Shown: positions 37,736 through 47,020, numbered from the stretch's first letter. The stretch: DNA of 64,000 bases from Bdellovibrionales bacterium RIFOXYD12_FULL_39_22 (GCA_001770205.1 MEQL01000061.1:121412-185411); one strand, 5' to 3'. Translations and numbers: made by a program. Notes: generated by a model not told the origin, from the letters alone.

Positions 37736-39706
37736 ATGTTGCAAAAAAAGAGAATTTTTAAAATTGTTGTTTATTTAACCTTTTTTTCTGGCCTGTTTAT
37801 GACAGTGCTTTTGGCAATTCTTTTTGCAGATATTCCTTTCGGACGACTTGATGAATATTTAGAGGCGCAGGAAGATCGTTTTATTACCGCAAGCGGGCCG
37901 ACGCTGGAACGGGATTCTATAATTTTAAAGGAACATCTAACGTCTTATCTTCTTTTTTCTGATTCCAATATTGATTTACGCAGTTGGTATCAAGAGCGAT
38001 TGGAAAAAAAAGAGTTGGCACCTTTTTCAGAGGAGAAAGGAGGGAGTGTTTTGTTGGTGGGAGAGGATATTGCGCTTAAACCACCGTATAAAAATAATTG
38101 TGATAAGCTCTATTGTTTTCAAAAACGGATCAAGTTTGACTATATTCCAGCGCTTTTTTGGAAGGGATTAATGGGAATTGAGGATTATCGTTTTTTGGAT
38201 CACATTGGAGTTGATTTTAAATCCATCTTGCGTGCAATAGTAAAAGATCTCTACGAGATGCGTCTAGCACAAGGGGCCTCCACCTTGACCCAGCAATTGG
38301 TACGAAATCTTTTTTTATCCAATGAGAAATCTTTTGTGCGCAAAATCAAGGAGGTTTTTTTCTCCATCTATATTGATTGGCGTTTTTCTAAGGAGCAGAT
38401 TCTCGAAGCATATTTTAATGAAGCCTATTGGGGAGTGCAGCAGGGAATTTTATTGCGAGGAATATATGCTGCCTCCGTTTTTTATTTTGGCCGCCCTCCT
38501 CAATACATATCTTCTTATGAAGTGGCCATTTTAATTTCCATGCTGAAAGGGCCTAATTACTACGATCCAAAAAGCGAGAAGGGTTTTGTTCGCTTGCAGG
38601 AGAGGGCAAAAGTGGTATTTAAAAGATTAGAACAAATGCACTTATTTCCTTCGGAAGAAGGAGGTATTTGGAGTGAAAAAGAGTGGAATAGTTGGGGAAA
38701 AAAAATAGTTGCTAACGATGATCGTCGTCCCTTATCAGCGTTGTGGCAAATAACATCTGCCGAATATGAGCATCTTAATAGTTTTGAGGCCTATGTTTTT
38801 GTTGATGCGGCCAAGGTTACTCTTCGCCGTGCACTGGAGAGAATAAAAAAAGAGGCCACGCATGATATTTCGGTAAAGGCCATTGTTGGCAAGGTGGCAC
38901 GAGAGGATGTGTCGGGTGGCGAAAAAATAGAAAATGAGCGGCCTTTTATTTATTACTCAAAGGAAGAGCGAGATAAGTTTCTGGCCATTTTTCAAGAACC
39001 GCATCAAGTAGGCAGTACTTTGAAACCAGTCGTATATGATGTTTTTTTACAACATGGTAAAAAATTTTCTGACCTGGTTTCAATGGGGGAAATTACGTTA
39101 AAACTAAAGTCCGGAAGTTGGTCGCCTCGAGAGGCACATGAAGCAGAAATGCCAGAAGTCACTTTAAAAGAAGCGCTACTTAATTCCTATAATCGCCCGG
39201 TTATAACACTTGCTCAGGAAATTGGTTTTGAAAACGTTCAAAAAATACTTATTAATTATGTTCCTTCCCTAAGCTTGCCACTGGCAGAATTTCCTGCACA
39301 ACTACTGGGAGCAGTAGAGTTATCAGTCGGGGATGTTTTTAAAATGTATTCTAAGTTTGTCAGTGAAAAATGCATAGAACGAGGGGAGGTGTTTAGTGAG
39401 GCGGAGGGTGAGGAAGAATCGGTTTTAAAAATTCTTTCCGATCCAACCCTTTCAACCACGCGACGTGTAGTGGATGGGCCTATGCGCGACATGCGTTTTT
39501 TTGGTAAGACCGGTACCTCGAATAATGGAAATGATAATTGGTATATCTTTTTTGATGGAAAAAATCTCGGAGTAATTTGGGTGGGTGTTGATGGTGCTAA
39601 GAGCAGTGAGGATTTAAAGTTATTCGGCTCCAGTACCGCCTTTTCTATCTTTCAACAATTTTCCACTAATCGAGGAAAGCGCTTCGAAGAGATGGCCTGT
39701 CAATAA
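37736..39706 (+). CDS. Bifunctional penicillin-binding protein (glycosyltransferase 51 + transpeptidase)
   Basis: Polymerises and cross-links peptidoglycan. The 656-residue protein has an N-terminal membrane anchor (IVVYLTFFSGLFMTVLLAIL), a GT51 domain with EDYRFLDHIGVD near residue 147, GASTLTQQLVRN near 180, RKIKEVF near 200 and ILEAYFNEAYWG near 222. The transpeptidase domain has STLK (active serine) near 424, SYN near 482 and KTGTSN near 588. All key residues are present. The start has no strong ribosome site. It is a class A PBP, PBP1-like; exact subtype not assigned. Confidence 0.92.
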   Translation: MLQKKRIFKIVVYLTFFSGLFMTVLLAILFADIPFGRLDEYLEAQEDRFITASGPTLERDSIILKEHLTSYLLFSDSNIDLRSWYQERLEKKELAPFSEEKGGSVLLVGEDIALKPPYKNNCDKLYCFQKRIKFDYIPALFWKGLMGIEDYRFLDHIGVDFKSILRAIVKDLYEMRLAQGASTLTQQLVRNLFLSNEKSFVRKIKEVFFSIYIDWRFSKEQILEAYFNEAYWGVQQGILLRGIYAASVFYFGRPPQYISSYEVAILISMLKGPNYYDPKSEKGFVRLQERAKVVFKRLEQMHLFPSEEGGIWSEKEWNSWGKKIVANDDRRPLSALWQITSAEYEHLNSFEAYVFVDAAKVTLRRALERIKKEATHDISVKAIVGKVAREDVSGGEKIENERPFIYYSKEERDKFLAIFQEPHQVGSTLKPVVYDVFLQHGKKFSDLVSMGEITLKLKSGSWSPREAHEAEMPEVTLKEALLNSYNRPVITLAQEIGFENVQKILINYVPSLSLPLAEFPAQLLGAVELSVGDVFKMYSKFVSEKCIERGEVFSEAEGEEESVLKILSDPTLSTTRRVVDGPMRDMRFFGKTGTSNNGNDNWYIFFDGKNLGVIWVGVDGAKSSEDLKLFGSSTAFSIFQQFSTNRGKRFEEMACQ

Positions 39707-39727
39707 AGAAGAAGATAAAAAATCGGG

Positions 39728-39756
39728 TTGCCTTTAAATGCAATGGATAGTATATT
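39728..39756 (+). promoter_or_regulatory. Sigma70 promoter for tRNA-Gln (and probably prs)
   Basis: TTGCCT (39728-39733), a 17-bp spacer and TATATT (39751-39756). The predicted transcription start near 39763 lies about 19 bases before the tRNA. No terminator is evident between the tRNA and prs, so prs may be read from here. Confidence 0.75.
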
Positions 39757-39781
39757 CGAACCAAGCAAATCATAAAAGTAC

Positions 39782-39857
39782 TGGGGTGTCGACAAGTGGC
39801 TAAGTCAGCAGATTTTGATTCTGCCATTCGAAGGTTCGAGTCCTTCCTCCCCAGCCA
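39782..39857 (+). tRNA. tRNA-Gln (anticodon TTG), CCA encoded
   Basis: Seventy-six nucleotides fold as a cloverleaf: acceptor arm TGGGGTG/CTCCCCA with one T-T mismatch at the sixth pair, a D arm with the GTGGCTAAGTC region, anticodon stem GCAGA/TCTGC with loop TTTTGAT (anticodon TTG), and T arm GAAGG-TTCGAGT-CCTTC. Discriminator G is followed by an encoded CCA. The sequence closely resembles bacterial tRNA-Gln. This is the only tRNA gene noticed. Confidence 0.97.
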
Positions 39858-39917
39858 GTTTTTTGAACTCATTGCTCGATTCAAGTAACTTCATTATATG
39901 CAATCAGGTGGTGGCCA

Positions 39918-40874
39918 ATGGATAAAATAGTTTTGGTTTCTGGCACATCAAATTTAAAACTTGCCCAGCGAATTTCCGAAAATTTGGATCTTCCTCTGGT
40001 TGATCCTCAACTGGTTCGTTTTGCCAATGGGGAAATTTTTTGTGAGATTGCCTCAACCGTTCGCGGGGCCCATGTTTTTGTTATTCAATCTACTAGTTCA
40101 CCGGTCAATGATACCTTGATGGAACTATTAATAATGATCGATGCCCTAAAGCGTGCTTCGGCCAGCTCAATTACGGCGGTAATGCCTCATTATGGCTATT
40201 CTCGCCAAGATCGCAAGGCCACCTCTCGCTCACCCATCTCCGCAAAATTAGTAGCAGATATTTTAACAGTAGCAGGCGCAAAAAGAGTTATGACAATGGA
40301 TTTGCATGCGGGACAAATCCAGGGTTTTTTTGATATTCCTTTTGATAACATCTATGCGTCTCCGGTTTTTTTCAAATATATGAGCGAATGTCTTTTTACT
40401 GATAAAACAGTTTGTATCTCTCCTGACAGTGGTGGCGTAGAACGAGTTCGTCACTACGCAAAAAAACTCAATTGTGATCTGGGCATGATTGATAAACGGC
40501 GTGTGGCCAAAAATGTTGCTAAGGCCATGAACATTGTGGGAGATGTACAAGATAAAGAGTGTATTATTATTGATGATATTGTGGATACTGCCGGGACACT
40601 AATAGAGGCCTGTCGCGCTCTTAAAGACAAAGGGGCAAAAAAAGTTTATGCCTGTGCTACCCATCCGGTACTCTCCTCTCCCGCATTGGATAGAATTGAA
40701 AGTTGTGCAGAATTGGATCGCTTGGTTGTGACCGACACCATACCACTTAGTGCACGCGCTCAAACTATTTCTAAAATAGTAGTGCTATCCACGGCAGAAA
40801 TATTTGCAGATGCCATTCAACGAACATTTAAAAATATATCTCTAAGCCCCCTCTTTATTGAGTCACAAAAATAA
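39918..40874 (+). CDS. prs: Ribose-phosphate pyrophosphokinase (PRPP synthase)
   Basis: Makes PRPP from ribose 5-phosphate and ATP for nucleotide, His and Trp synthesis. The 318-residue product has the flexible-loop segment MPHYGYSRQDRKATSRSPISAK near residues 95-115, VMTMDLHAGQIQGFFDIP near 125 and the PRPP-binding loop IIDDIVDTAGTL near 216. Length is typical. pth begins at its last base. The rplY/ctc gene often found between prs and pth is absent. Confidence 0.97.
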   Translation: MDKIVLVSGTSNLKLAQRISENLDLPLVDPQLVRFANGEIFCEIASTVRGAHVFVIQSTSSPVNDTLMELLIMIDALKRASASSITAVMPHYGYSRQDRKATSRSPISAKLVADILTVAGAKRVMTMDLHAGQIQGFFDIPFDNIYASPVFFKYMSECLFTDKTVCISPDSGGVERVRHYAKKLNCDLGMIDKRRVAKNVAKAMNIVGDVQDKECIIIDDIVDTAGTLIEACRALKDKGAKKVYACATHPVLSSPALDRIESCAELDRLVVTDTIPLSARAQTISKIVVLSTAEIFADAIQRTFKNISLSPLFIESQK

Positions 40875-41458
40875 TGGGCCGCTTAGTTGTTGGCCTGGGA
40901 AATCCTGGCGCAGAATATGATGAAACTCGCCACAACATTGGTTGGGCCGTTTTAGATTCTCTCTCTTTTGCGGATAAGTTAAATTGGCGGGATAAATTTA
41001 AAGGACTATACGCCGAATATGCCATGGGAGATGAAAAAATATACTTTCTCAAACCGATGACCTACATGAATCTGAGTGGACAGAGCGTCTTGGCATTATC
41101 TTCCTTTTTCAAAGTTGCCGTGGCCGATATCTTGGTGGTGCATGATGAAGTAGATCTTCCCTTCGGAACAATTGCTTTGAAAAGAGGAGGTGGGTTGGCC
41201 GGCCATAATGGCCTAAAGTCAATCGCACAACTTTTAGGGAGTCAAGATTTTCTTCGGTTACGAATGGGAGTTGGCCGGCCAATTTATGGAAGTATGAGTG
41301 GCTGGGTTTTAAGTAAGTTTACAAAGGAAGAAGAGGTGGTTTTGTCTGCCATGTTGGAGGGGACTGCCAAGGCCATTAATATTTTTTTAGAGAAGGGTTT
41401 TGATCATGCTGCCTCGGCCTATAGCAAGAAAAATTTTGTAATTACGCCAGAGAAGTGA
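40874..41458 (+). CDS. pth: Peptidyl-tRNA hydrolase
   Basis: Releases peptides from stalled peptidyl-tRNA. The 194-residue protein has the N-terminal GLGNPGAEYDETRHNIG (conserved Asn and catalytic His near residues 9-20), KPMTYMNLSG near 58, VVHDEVDLPFG with the conserved Asp near 93, and GGLAGHNGLKS near 112. The start overlaps the prs stop by one base, indicating coupling. Confidence 0.96.
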   Translation: MGRLVVGLGNPGAEYDETRHNIGWAVLDSLSFADKLNWRDKFKGLYAEYAMGDEKIYFLKPMTYMNLSGQSVLALSSFFKVAVADILVVHDEVDLPFGTIALKRGGGLAGHNGLKSIAQLLGSQDFLRLRMGVGRPIYGSMSGWVLSKFTKEEEVVLSAMLEGTAKAINIFLEKGFDHAASAYSKKNFVITPEK

Positions 41459-41485
41459 TATTGAGCAAATCAAAGTGAGGTTATA

Positions 41486-42595
41486 ATGGGTGTTAATTGT
41501 GGAATAGTTGGTTTGCCAAATGTTGGTAAGTCGACAATTTTTTCGGCCATGACTGCGGCGCCGGCCGAGGTGGCAAATTATCCTTTCTGCACTATTGAGC
41601 CTAATGTGGGAGTAGTTACGGTAAAAGATGATCGTCTGATGCGAATATCTTCTTTAATTAGGCCTAAAAAATTAATTCCGGCGGTGGTTGAATTTGTAGA
41701 TATTGCCGGATTAGTAAAAGGGGCCTCCAAAGGCGAAGGATTGGGCAATCAATTTTTAGGCCATATTCGGCAGGTAGATGCCATCGCTCATATAGTACGT
41801 TGTTTTGAAGATAACGACATAACTCATGTTGCCGGCAGAATTAATCCTGCTGATGACATCAGTACTATCAATTTAGAGCTGGCCTTGGCAGATTTAGAGG
41901 TTGTGGAGCGAAGATTTGATAACGTAAGTAAATCGCTTAAAGCGATAAAAAAAGATGCCGCCAGTTCTGCGCGTTCGGCCCTTCCTGTTTTGGAAAAAAT
42001 TAAAAAAATGTTGGGAGAGGGCCGGCCAGTAAGATTGGCCGGGTTGAGTGAAGAAGAGATGGCCTTGATTGCTGATATGCATCTTATCACTGCGAAAAAA
42101 GTTATCTATGTTTGTAATGTGGATGAACATGGATTAACAAAAAATAATGAACATGTGCAGGCGGTGATGAAAATTGCGCAGGAAGAACAGGCAGAAGTGA
42201 TTCTTCTTTGTGGAAAATTGGAAGCAGAAATATCTTTGCTAGAAACTGAAGAGGAAAAGCAGGAATTTTTGATGGCCGCCAACATAAAGCAATCGGGCCT
42301 CGAGCAGCTAATTGTAAAGGCCTATGAAATTTTAGGCCTTAAAACCTACTTTACGGCCGGAGAGAAAGAAGTTCGGGCCTGGACTTTTCATGAGGGCGCC
42401 AAGGCCCCACAGGCCGCCGGTATAATTCATTCTGACTTTGAGCGTGGTTTTATTCGCGCAGAAGTTTATCACTGCGAAGATTTATTTTCTCTTGGTTCTG
42501 AAGCGAAAGTAAAAGAAAATGGAAAATTTAGAATTGAAGGAAAAGAGTATGTGGTGCGAGATGGCGACATAATGCACTTTCGTTTTAACGTCTAA
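41486..42595 (+). CDS. ychF: Ribosome-associated Obg-like ATPase YchF
   Basis: Obg-family P-loop protein that hydrolyses ATP and binds ribosomes. The 369-residue product starts with GIVGLPNVGKSTIFSAMT (Walker A) and has the family signature NYPFCTIEPNVGVV near residue 32-45, DIAGLVKGASKGEGLGN near 72 and a modified G4 motif (CNVDE) near 205, in line with ATP preference. The C-terminal TGS-type domain includes EVRAWTFHEGAKAPQAAG. It follows pth by 27 bp; GTGAGG precedes the start. Confidence 0.97.
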   Translation: MGVNCGIVGLPNVGKSTIFSAMTAAPAEVANYPFCTIEPNVGVVTVKDDRLMRISSLIRPKKLIPAVVEFVDIAGLVKGASKGEGLGNQFLGHIRQVDAIAHIVRCFEDNDITHVAGRINPADDISTINLELALADLEVVERRFDNVSKSLKAIKKDAASSARSALPVLEKIKKMLGEGRPVRLAGLSEEEMALIADMHLITAKKVIYVCNVDEHGLTKNNEHVQAVMKIAQEEQAEVILLCGKLEAEISLLETEEEKQEFLMAANIKQSGLEQLIVKAYEILGLKTYFTAGEKEVRAWTFHEGAKAPQAAGIIHSDFERGFIRAEVYHCEDLFSLGSEAKVKENGKFRIEGKEYVVRDGDIMHFRFNV

Positions 42596-42597
42596 TC

Positions 42598-43503
42598 TTA
42601 ATTTTTTCTCACATCACCCTTGGTGGCCGCAGGACGAGAAGGCCGAAAAGGTTTCCATATTTTCTTGGCATAATATTTTTCATCTTTTGTGGAGTAGAGA
42701 TAGGGATTACCATCATAATCCTTTTTTGCACACAGCTTCGGATTTTTTTTCGAGTTATCAAAGATATTTGAGGCACCATTTAAGCAGACCAAATCTATTT
42801 CTGCGGTGATGGCATACAATGATTGGTATAGTCGTTCCTTAATGTTGCTGTCTGGCGGGGCCTGCGCATAGGCCGTTTGCGCCATTTCTTTGGCAAAAGA
42901 GAGATCTCCGCGCTGGGCAATTAGTTTGGCAACAAGAGAGGGAATGTAGGTAGCATGGTTGCGCGCCCACGAAGTGTTAGCAATTTTATTAAAATGAAAT
43001 GTTGCGCGGTTTATATCCTCTAACTCAAAAAAATAGTGATAACCCATATTAAAATTCAAAATTATATCATCCGGAAAAAAACGATATCCTCGGCGGTAAA
43101 GATCCCCGGCCCCCCAGTCATCATCTTTCACAATCGATAAATATTGGCCTCCAACTAAGTAGTTTTCATAAAACCACGGATCGATAATAGCGATTGATTT
43201 AAAGCGCAAATACATCCAAGAATTGAGATCCTTTTGCTTGTAATGATCTAAATCAGAATCAAGCAAAGTTTTAACCCACAATACACTAGAAAGCATTCGC
43301 TTGTTCCCCAAATGGAAGAAAGAAAAGATATTATCATCGATGTTGGTTGCCGCCTCCTGCATAGAAATAGTGATTGCCGGTCGCGGATAGTTTATATTCA
43401 GTTGATAGGCAAAGAAAAGAGAAGCAATTATCACAAACAGATGCAACATGCTCTTGATGTTATAGAAATGTATAGGCATAGTAAATAGTGAGATATTTTC
43501 CAT
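42598..43503 (-). CDS. Membrane-anchored TPR-like protein, candidate pilus accessory (PilG position)
   Basis: The 301-residue product has an N-terminal membrane helix (HLFVIIASLFFAYQLN, about residues 17-32) and a helical periplasmic part with TPR-like spacing (YRRGYRFFPDDIILNFNMGYHYFFELEDINRA region is one unit). The start at 43503 is one of several possible; the longer frame to 43599 would run into pilH. It is divergent from pilH with the two ATG codons overlapping in CATG. In Myxococcus pilG precedes pilH and pilI, so position suggests a counterpart, but no sequence match can be claimed. Confidence 0.75.
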   Translation of the reverse strand: MENISLFTMPIHFYNIKSMLHLFVIIASLFFAYQLNINYPRPAITISMQEAATNIDDNIFSFFHLGNKRMLSSVLWVKTLLDSDLDHYKQKDLNSWMYLRFKSIAIIDPWFYENYLVGGQYLSIVKDDDWGAGDLYRRGYRFFPDDIILNFNMGYHYFFELEDINRATFHFNKIANTSWARNHATYIPSLVAKLIAQRGDLSFAKEMAQTAYAQAPPDSNIKERLYQSLYAITAEIDLVCLNGASNIFDNSKKNPKLCAKKDYDGNPYLYSTKDEKYYAKKIWKPFRPSRPAATKGDVRKN

Positions 43504-44248
43504 GATTGAGTTTTGCCATATATCCAAATCTTTTCGTACTGACTTCTGGGCGCGGCCGATTAATGCGTTAACAGATGTTAGCTTCCAACTTTCTTCCAAA
43601 GAGGTAACTGGCTTTTTGGGTGCAAATGGCAGCGGAAAAACGACAACGTTAAAAATTTTAATGCATTTTATTTCTGCTTCTGCAGGAGAAGTTGTCTATG
43701 CACCCGAACTAGGAAAGACTTTTTTAGAAATAGTTAGCAATATTGGTTATATGCCAGAGCGGCCCTATTTTTATTCTAATCTGACTGGCCGAGAATTTTT
43801 ATTTTACATGGGATCATTAAATGAGGTCAAAATGCCGCTGCTGCGTGAGAGAGTTTCTCGGTGGGGAGAAAGATTACAGATTGCTCATGCGTTGGATCGA
43901 AAAATTAACAATTATTCCAAGGGAATGTTACAGCGGCTTGGCCTTGTAAGTATTTTGCTTCATGGCCCACAACTTTTAATTTTAGATGAACCTCTTTCAG
44001 GAGTTGATCCGATCGGTAGAAAGGAGATGAAAGCGGCCTTGGACGAAATACATAAAGAGGGAAAAACAATCTTTTTTAGTTCTCACATTGTTCCAGACAT
44101 AGAAGAAATTTGCACAAGCGTGGTAGTACTAGAAGAGGGAAAGGTCCGTTATAGTGGGCCAGTTGATGCTTTGTTGGGCAGAAATAGCAATAAAAAAGAG
44201 GGGCCATCATTAGAAGACATGGTTTATAAATTGGGTAAGTTGCCATGA
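43502..44248 (+). CDS. pilH: ABC transporter ATPase PilH-like
   Basis: The 248-residue protein has Walker A GANGSGKTT near residue 40, Q-loop region, signature NYSKGMLQRLGL near 140, Walker B LLILDEPLSGVDP near 158 and the switch His of FSSHIVPDIEE near 195. It overlaps the permease gene by 4 bp (ATGA). Followed by permease, pilD and pilMNOPQ, the order equals pilH-pilI-pilD-pilM-Q of Myxococcus xanthus, where PilH and PilI are needed for pili. The name rests on synteny plus family. Confidence 0.85.
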   Translation: MIEFCHISKSFRTDFWARPINALTDVSFQLSSKEVTGFLGANGSGKTTTLKILMHFISASAGEVVYAPELGKTFLEIVSNIGYMPERPYFYSNLTGREFLFYMGSLNEVKMPLLRERVSRWGERLQIAHALDRKINNYSKGMLQRLGLVSILLHGPQLLILDEPLSGVDPIGRKEMKAALDEIHKEGKTIFFSSHIVPDIEEICTSVVVLEEGKVRYSGPVDALLGRNSNKKEGPSLEDMVYKLGKLP

Positions 44249-45039
44249 GATGGAATGCGCTGATAAGTGATTTTAAAAAAAGTGTAGTGGTTGCCAGATA
44301 TACATTTGCTGAGTTGTATAGAAGTAAAATTATGATCAATATAGTTTTACTAGGACTGTTTTTGCTGGTGGCCTGCTTTGTTGCTGCGGAATTTACCTAC
44401 GGTGTTCCTCAGAAGGTGGCCATTGATTTTGGCCTAGGAGGCCTTTCTATAGCGGCCGTCGGAATTGCTCTTTTGATGGGATCAACACTGCTGGCAAAAG
44501 ACGTTGAATCACGAACTATTTATATGGTGCTATCACGTCCCATTTCTCGTCATGGCTTTCTTTTTGGAAAAGTTCTGGGCATGGCCGGAATCTTGCTTAT
44601 AAATGTTCTCTCTCTTGGCCTTTTAAGTTTTTTTGTCTATTGGGTATTGGGGGGTAAAATTCACTTTTTGTTCTTTTGGGCACTTCTTTTTTCTTTCATG
44701 GAATCGTTGCTGGTTTTATTAATAGTCATTTTGTGGTCGACTTTTTCTAATCAGGTAATTTCGATAATTGCTACTTTCTCTTTGTTTACGGTAGGCCATG
44801 CAGTAAATGATGCTCTGGCCAATAGCTTTGTTACAAGAAATCCGTCCCTTTTTAAGTTTGCCCATTTCTACTCGCTATTTTTTCCTAATTTTTCTAAAAT
44901 AAATATAAAAGACTTTGTGTTATATAAGCAAATGCTTCCGGCCAGCTATTTAATTGGTGCTCTCTCTTATTCCCTGATGTATTCTCTTTTTTTATTCACG
45001 CTAACAGCATATATTTTTAACAGGAAAAATTTAGATTGA
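44245..45039 (+). CDS. pilI: ABC transporter permease PilI-like
   Basis: The 264-residue integral membrane protein has about six hydrophobic helices (near residues 30-50, 65-85, 110-135, 145-170, 175-195 and 235-258) and the ABC-2 pattern MVLSRPISRHGFLFGK between helices. It is translationally coupled to the ATPase before it (4-bp overlap) and to pilD after it. Synteny with Myxococcus pilI supports the pilus assignment; the transported substrate is unknown. Confidence 0.82.
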   Translation: MRWNALISDFKKSVVVARYTFAELYRSKIMINIVLLGLFLLVACFVAAEFTYGVPQKVAIDFGLGGLSIAAVGIALLMGSTLLAKDVESRTIYMVLSRPISRHGFLFGKVLGMAGILLINVLSLGLLSFFVYWVLGGKIHFLFFWALLFSFMESLLVLLIVILWSTFSNQVISIIATFSLFTVGHAVNDALANSFVTRNPSLFKFAHFYSLFFPNFSKINIKDFVLYKQMLPASYLIGALSYSLMYSLFLFTLTAYIFNRKNLD

Positions 45040-45809
45040 TTACCCCTTCATTTTCTTATCATTTGTTGGCCTTTGTGTTTGGTGCAATTATTGGAAGTTT
45101 TTTAAATGTCCTAATCCATAGGATGCCGCAAGGAGAAGATTTTGTTTTTCGCCCTTCTCATTGCCCATATTGTCAGAAAAAAATTCGCTGGTTTGAGAAT
45201 GTTCCTATATTAAGTTTTATAATGCTAAGAGGCCGTTGTTCTAATTGTCAGAAGCAAATCTCCTGGCGCTATCCGATAGTAGAAATTTTGGGTGGAGCAA
45301 TGGCCATCTTTTTATTGCCTTCTGCTTTTTCCCGCTATGAAATATTAATTTTTCTAGCATATTTTGCTGTTTTTTCTATTTTTGTAGTACATTTTTTTAT
45401 CGATCTAAAGCATCAAATCTTGCCAGATTCCCTCAACGGTATTTTGGCGGTTATTTTTCTGGCGCTGACAATATTCAAACATGATTGGCCCTTTTGGTTA
45501 TCAGGCCTTTTGTTGGGAGCAGGATTTCCTCTTCTTGTCACTTGGCTGTTTTATTTGTTACGTGGACAGGTTGGCCTAGGAGGCGGAGATATAAAACTTT
45601 TTGGAGCGCTGGGAATTTTTTTGGGCCCGGTAGGAATTATTCAAAACGTTTTTTTAAGCTGTGCGCTGGGATCTGTCGTGGGAATAACTCTCATTTTGTT
45701 AAAGAAAATGAAAAAGGAGACCCCAATTCCCTTCGGCCCATTTATTATAATTGTCTCTTTCATTCAAATATTTTTTCCTGCCCTCCTGTTTTCTATTTTT
45801 CCACCTTGA
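45036..45809 (+). CDS. pilD: Prepilin peptidase / N-methyltransferase PilD
   Basis: Cleaves and N-methylates type IV prepilins at the inner membrane. The 257-residue protein has the N-terminal GAIIGSFLNVLIHRMP, two CxxC pairs (CPYC near residue 42, CSNC near 69) and the two catalytic aspartates in FFIDLKHQILPD near 125 and GLGGGDIKLFGALG near 185, with about seven membrane helices. It starts with TTG that overlaps the pilI stop. The prepilin genes themselves are not in the window. Confidence 0.93.
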   Translation: MITPSFSYHLLAFVFGAIIGSFLNVLIHRMPQGEDFVFRPSHCPYCQKKIRWFENVPILSFIMLRGRCSNCQKQISWRYPIVEILGGAMAIFLLPSAFSRYEILIFLAYFAVFSIFVVHFFIDLKHQILPDSLNGILAVIFLALTIFKHDWPFWLSGLLLGAGFPLLVTWLFYLLRGQVGLGGGDIKLFGALGIFLGPVGIIQNVFLSCALGSVVGITLILLKKMKKETPIPFGPFIIIVSFIQIFFPALLFSIFPP

Positions 45810-45833
45810 TCGTAGTTCGTTTGATTTATCTTC

Positions 45834-45863
45834 TTGATCTGTTTAGGTTATTCCAGATATAAT
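45834..45863 (+). promoter_or_regulatory. Sigma70-type promoter for pilMNOPQ
   Basis: TTGATC (45834-45839), an 18-bp spacer and a perfect TATAAT (45858-45863), about 54 bases before the GTG of pilM. It lies in the 107-bp gap after pilD, so the pilM-Q block has its own start in addition to any read-through. Confidence 0.65.
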
Positions 45864-45916
45864 TGATAAGGATTATTATTGTGTGTAAAGATATGAAAGA
45901 ATAATTTAGGAGCGAT

Positions 45917-47020
45917 GTGGCAGAGACCTTTCAAATTACAAATGTTTTAGAAGGAATAAGAGAGGCCGTCTCTTTTGGTAAAAAGAAAATCGTTGGAATT
46001 GATATCGGAAGCTCGGCGATTAAGGTTGCGGAAGTCTCTGTTCAAGGACGAGGAAAGGTGCGATTGCACCGGTTTGCCCATATTCCTCTTCCGGAAGGGG
46101 CCATAATTGAAGATGAAATTATAAAAGGAGACGAAATATCGACCGCCATTGAAGACGCCATAAAAGAGGCTTCTTGTGTTGGACATGCCGTCTGTTTTGG
46201 TATGGCCGGACAACACTCGATTACTAAAAAAATCCAAGTTGCTGGCGGATCGAAAGACGAAGTGGATGATCAGGTCTATTGGGAGATTGAACAGTTCATC
46301 CCTTTTGATATCGATGATTCCGCAATTTCTTACGATGTTATTGGTGAAAACAATGCCGGAGGAGTAGACGTTGTCTTTTGTGCCGCCAAAAGTGACGCCG
46401 TTGATAACTATAAAAATCTTTTTGAACAGGCCAACATAAAGGTAAAAATTGTAGATACAAATATTGCCTCCCTCATAAATGTTTTTGAATATAATTACCA
46501 GGATAAAGTAAAAAATAGTGATAGATCGTATATAATTTTAGATTTTGGTGCTCAGCGAACAGAGTTTATTGTTTATCGAGAAGGGACTCTCTCTTTTTGC
46601 AAAGAGATGAATATCGGTGGCCTGGTTATTACTGAAGAGATTCAGCGAAAAATGGGAGTGAAATATGAGAGTGCTGAGGATCTTAAAATAGTTGGTGATA
46701 GTAGCGGTAATTTACCAGAAGAAGTTTTATCCATAATCGATGATGTGGTGGAAGTTTTTCTAGTCGAGGCCAAAAAGACTTTAGATTTTTATATTCAATC
46801 AACTTCTGATGAAACCATTGATCATATTTATGTAACCGGAGGTAGTGGACAAATTCCAGGATTTATAGAGGGCCTTGCCAGTGCATTGGGCCACGAAGTT
46901 TCTATTTTTAATCCATTAGAAAATATTGATTATGATAAACATTTTTCTACTGAGGAAATTAACTATATTGGCCATTGTGGCGCCGTAGCATTGGGACTTG
47001 CAATGAGGAGTGGAGATTAA
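45917..47020 (+). CDS. pilM: Type IV pilus assembly protein PilM
   Basis: Actin-like cytoplasmic protein that binds the PilN N-terminus. The 367-residue product has the ATP-binding VGIDIGSSAIKVAEV near residues 22-36, a second phosphate segment YIILDFGAQRTEFIVYR near 203 and the third IYVTGGSGQIPGF near 300. It starts with GTG after TAGGAG. pilN follows directly with no gap. Confidence 0.95.
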   Translation: MAETFQITNVLEGIREAVSFGKKKIVGIDIGSSAIKVAEVSVQGRGKVRLHRFAHIPLPEGAIIEDEIIKGDEISTAIEDAIKEASCVGHAVCFGMAGQHSITKKIQVAGGSKDEVDDQVYWEIEQFIPFDIDDSAISYDVIGENNAGGVDVVFCAAKSDAVDNYKNLFEQANIKVKIVDTNIASLINVFEYNYQDKVKNSDRSYIILDFGAQRTEFIVYREGTLSFCKEMNIGGLVITEEIQRKMGVKYESAEDLKIVGDSSGNLPEEVLSIIDDVVEVFLVEAKKTLDFYIQSTSDETIDHIYVTGGSGQIPGFIEGLASALGHEVSIFNPLENIDYDKHFSTEEINYIGHCGAVALGLAMRSGD

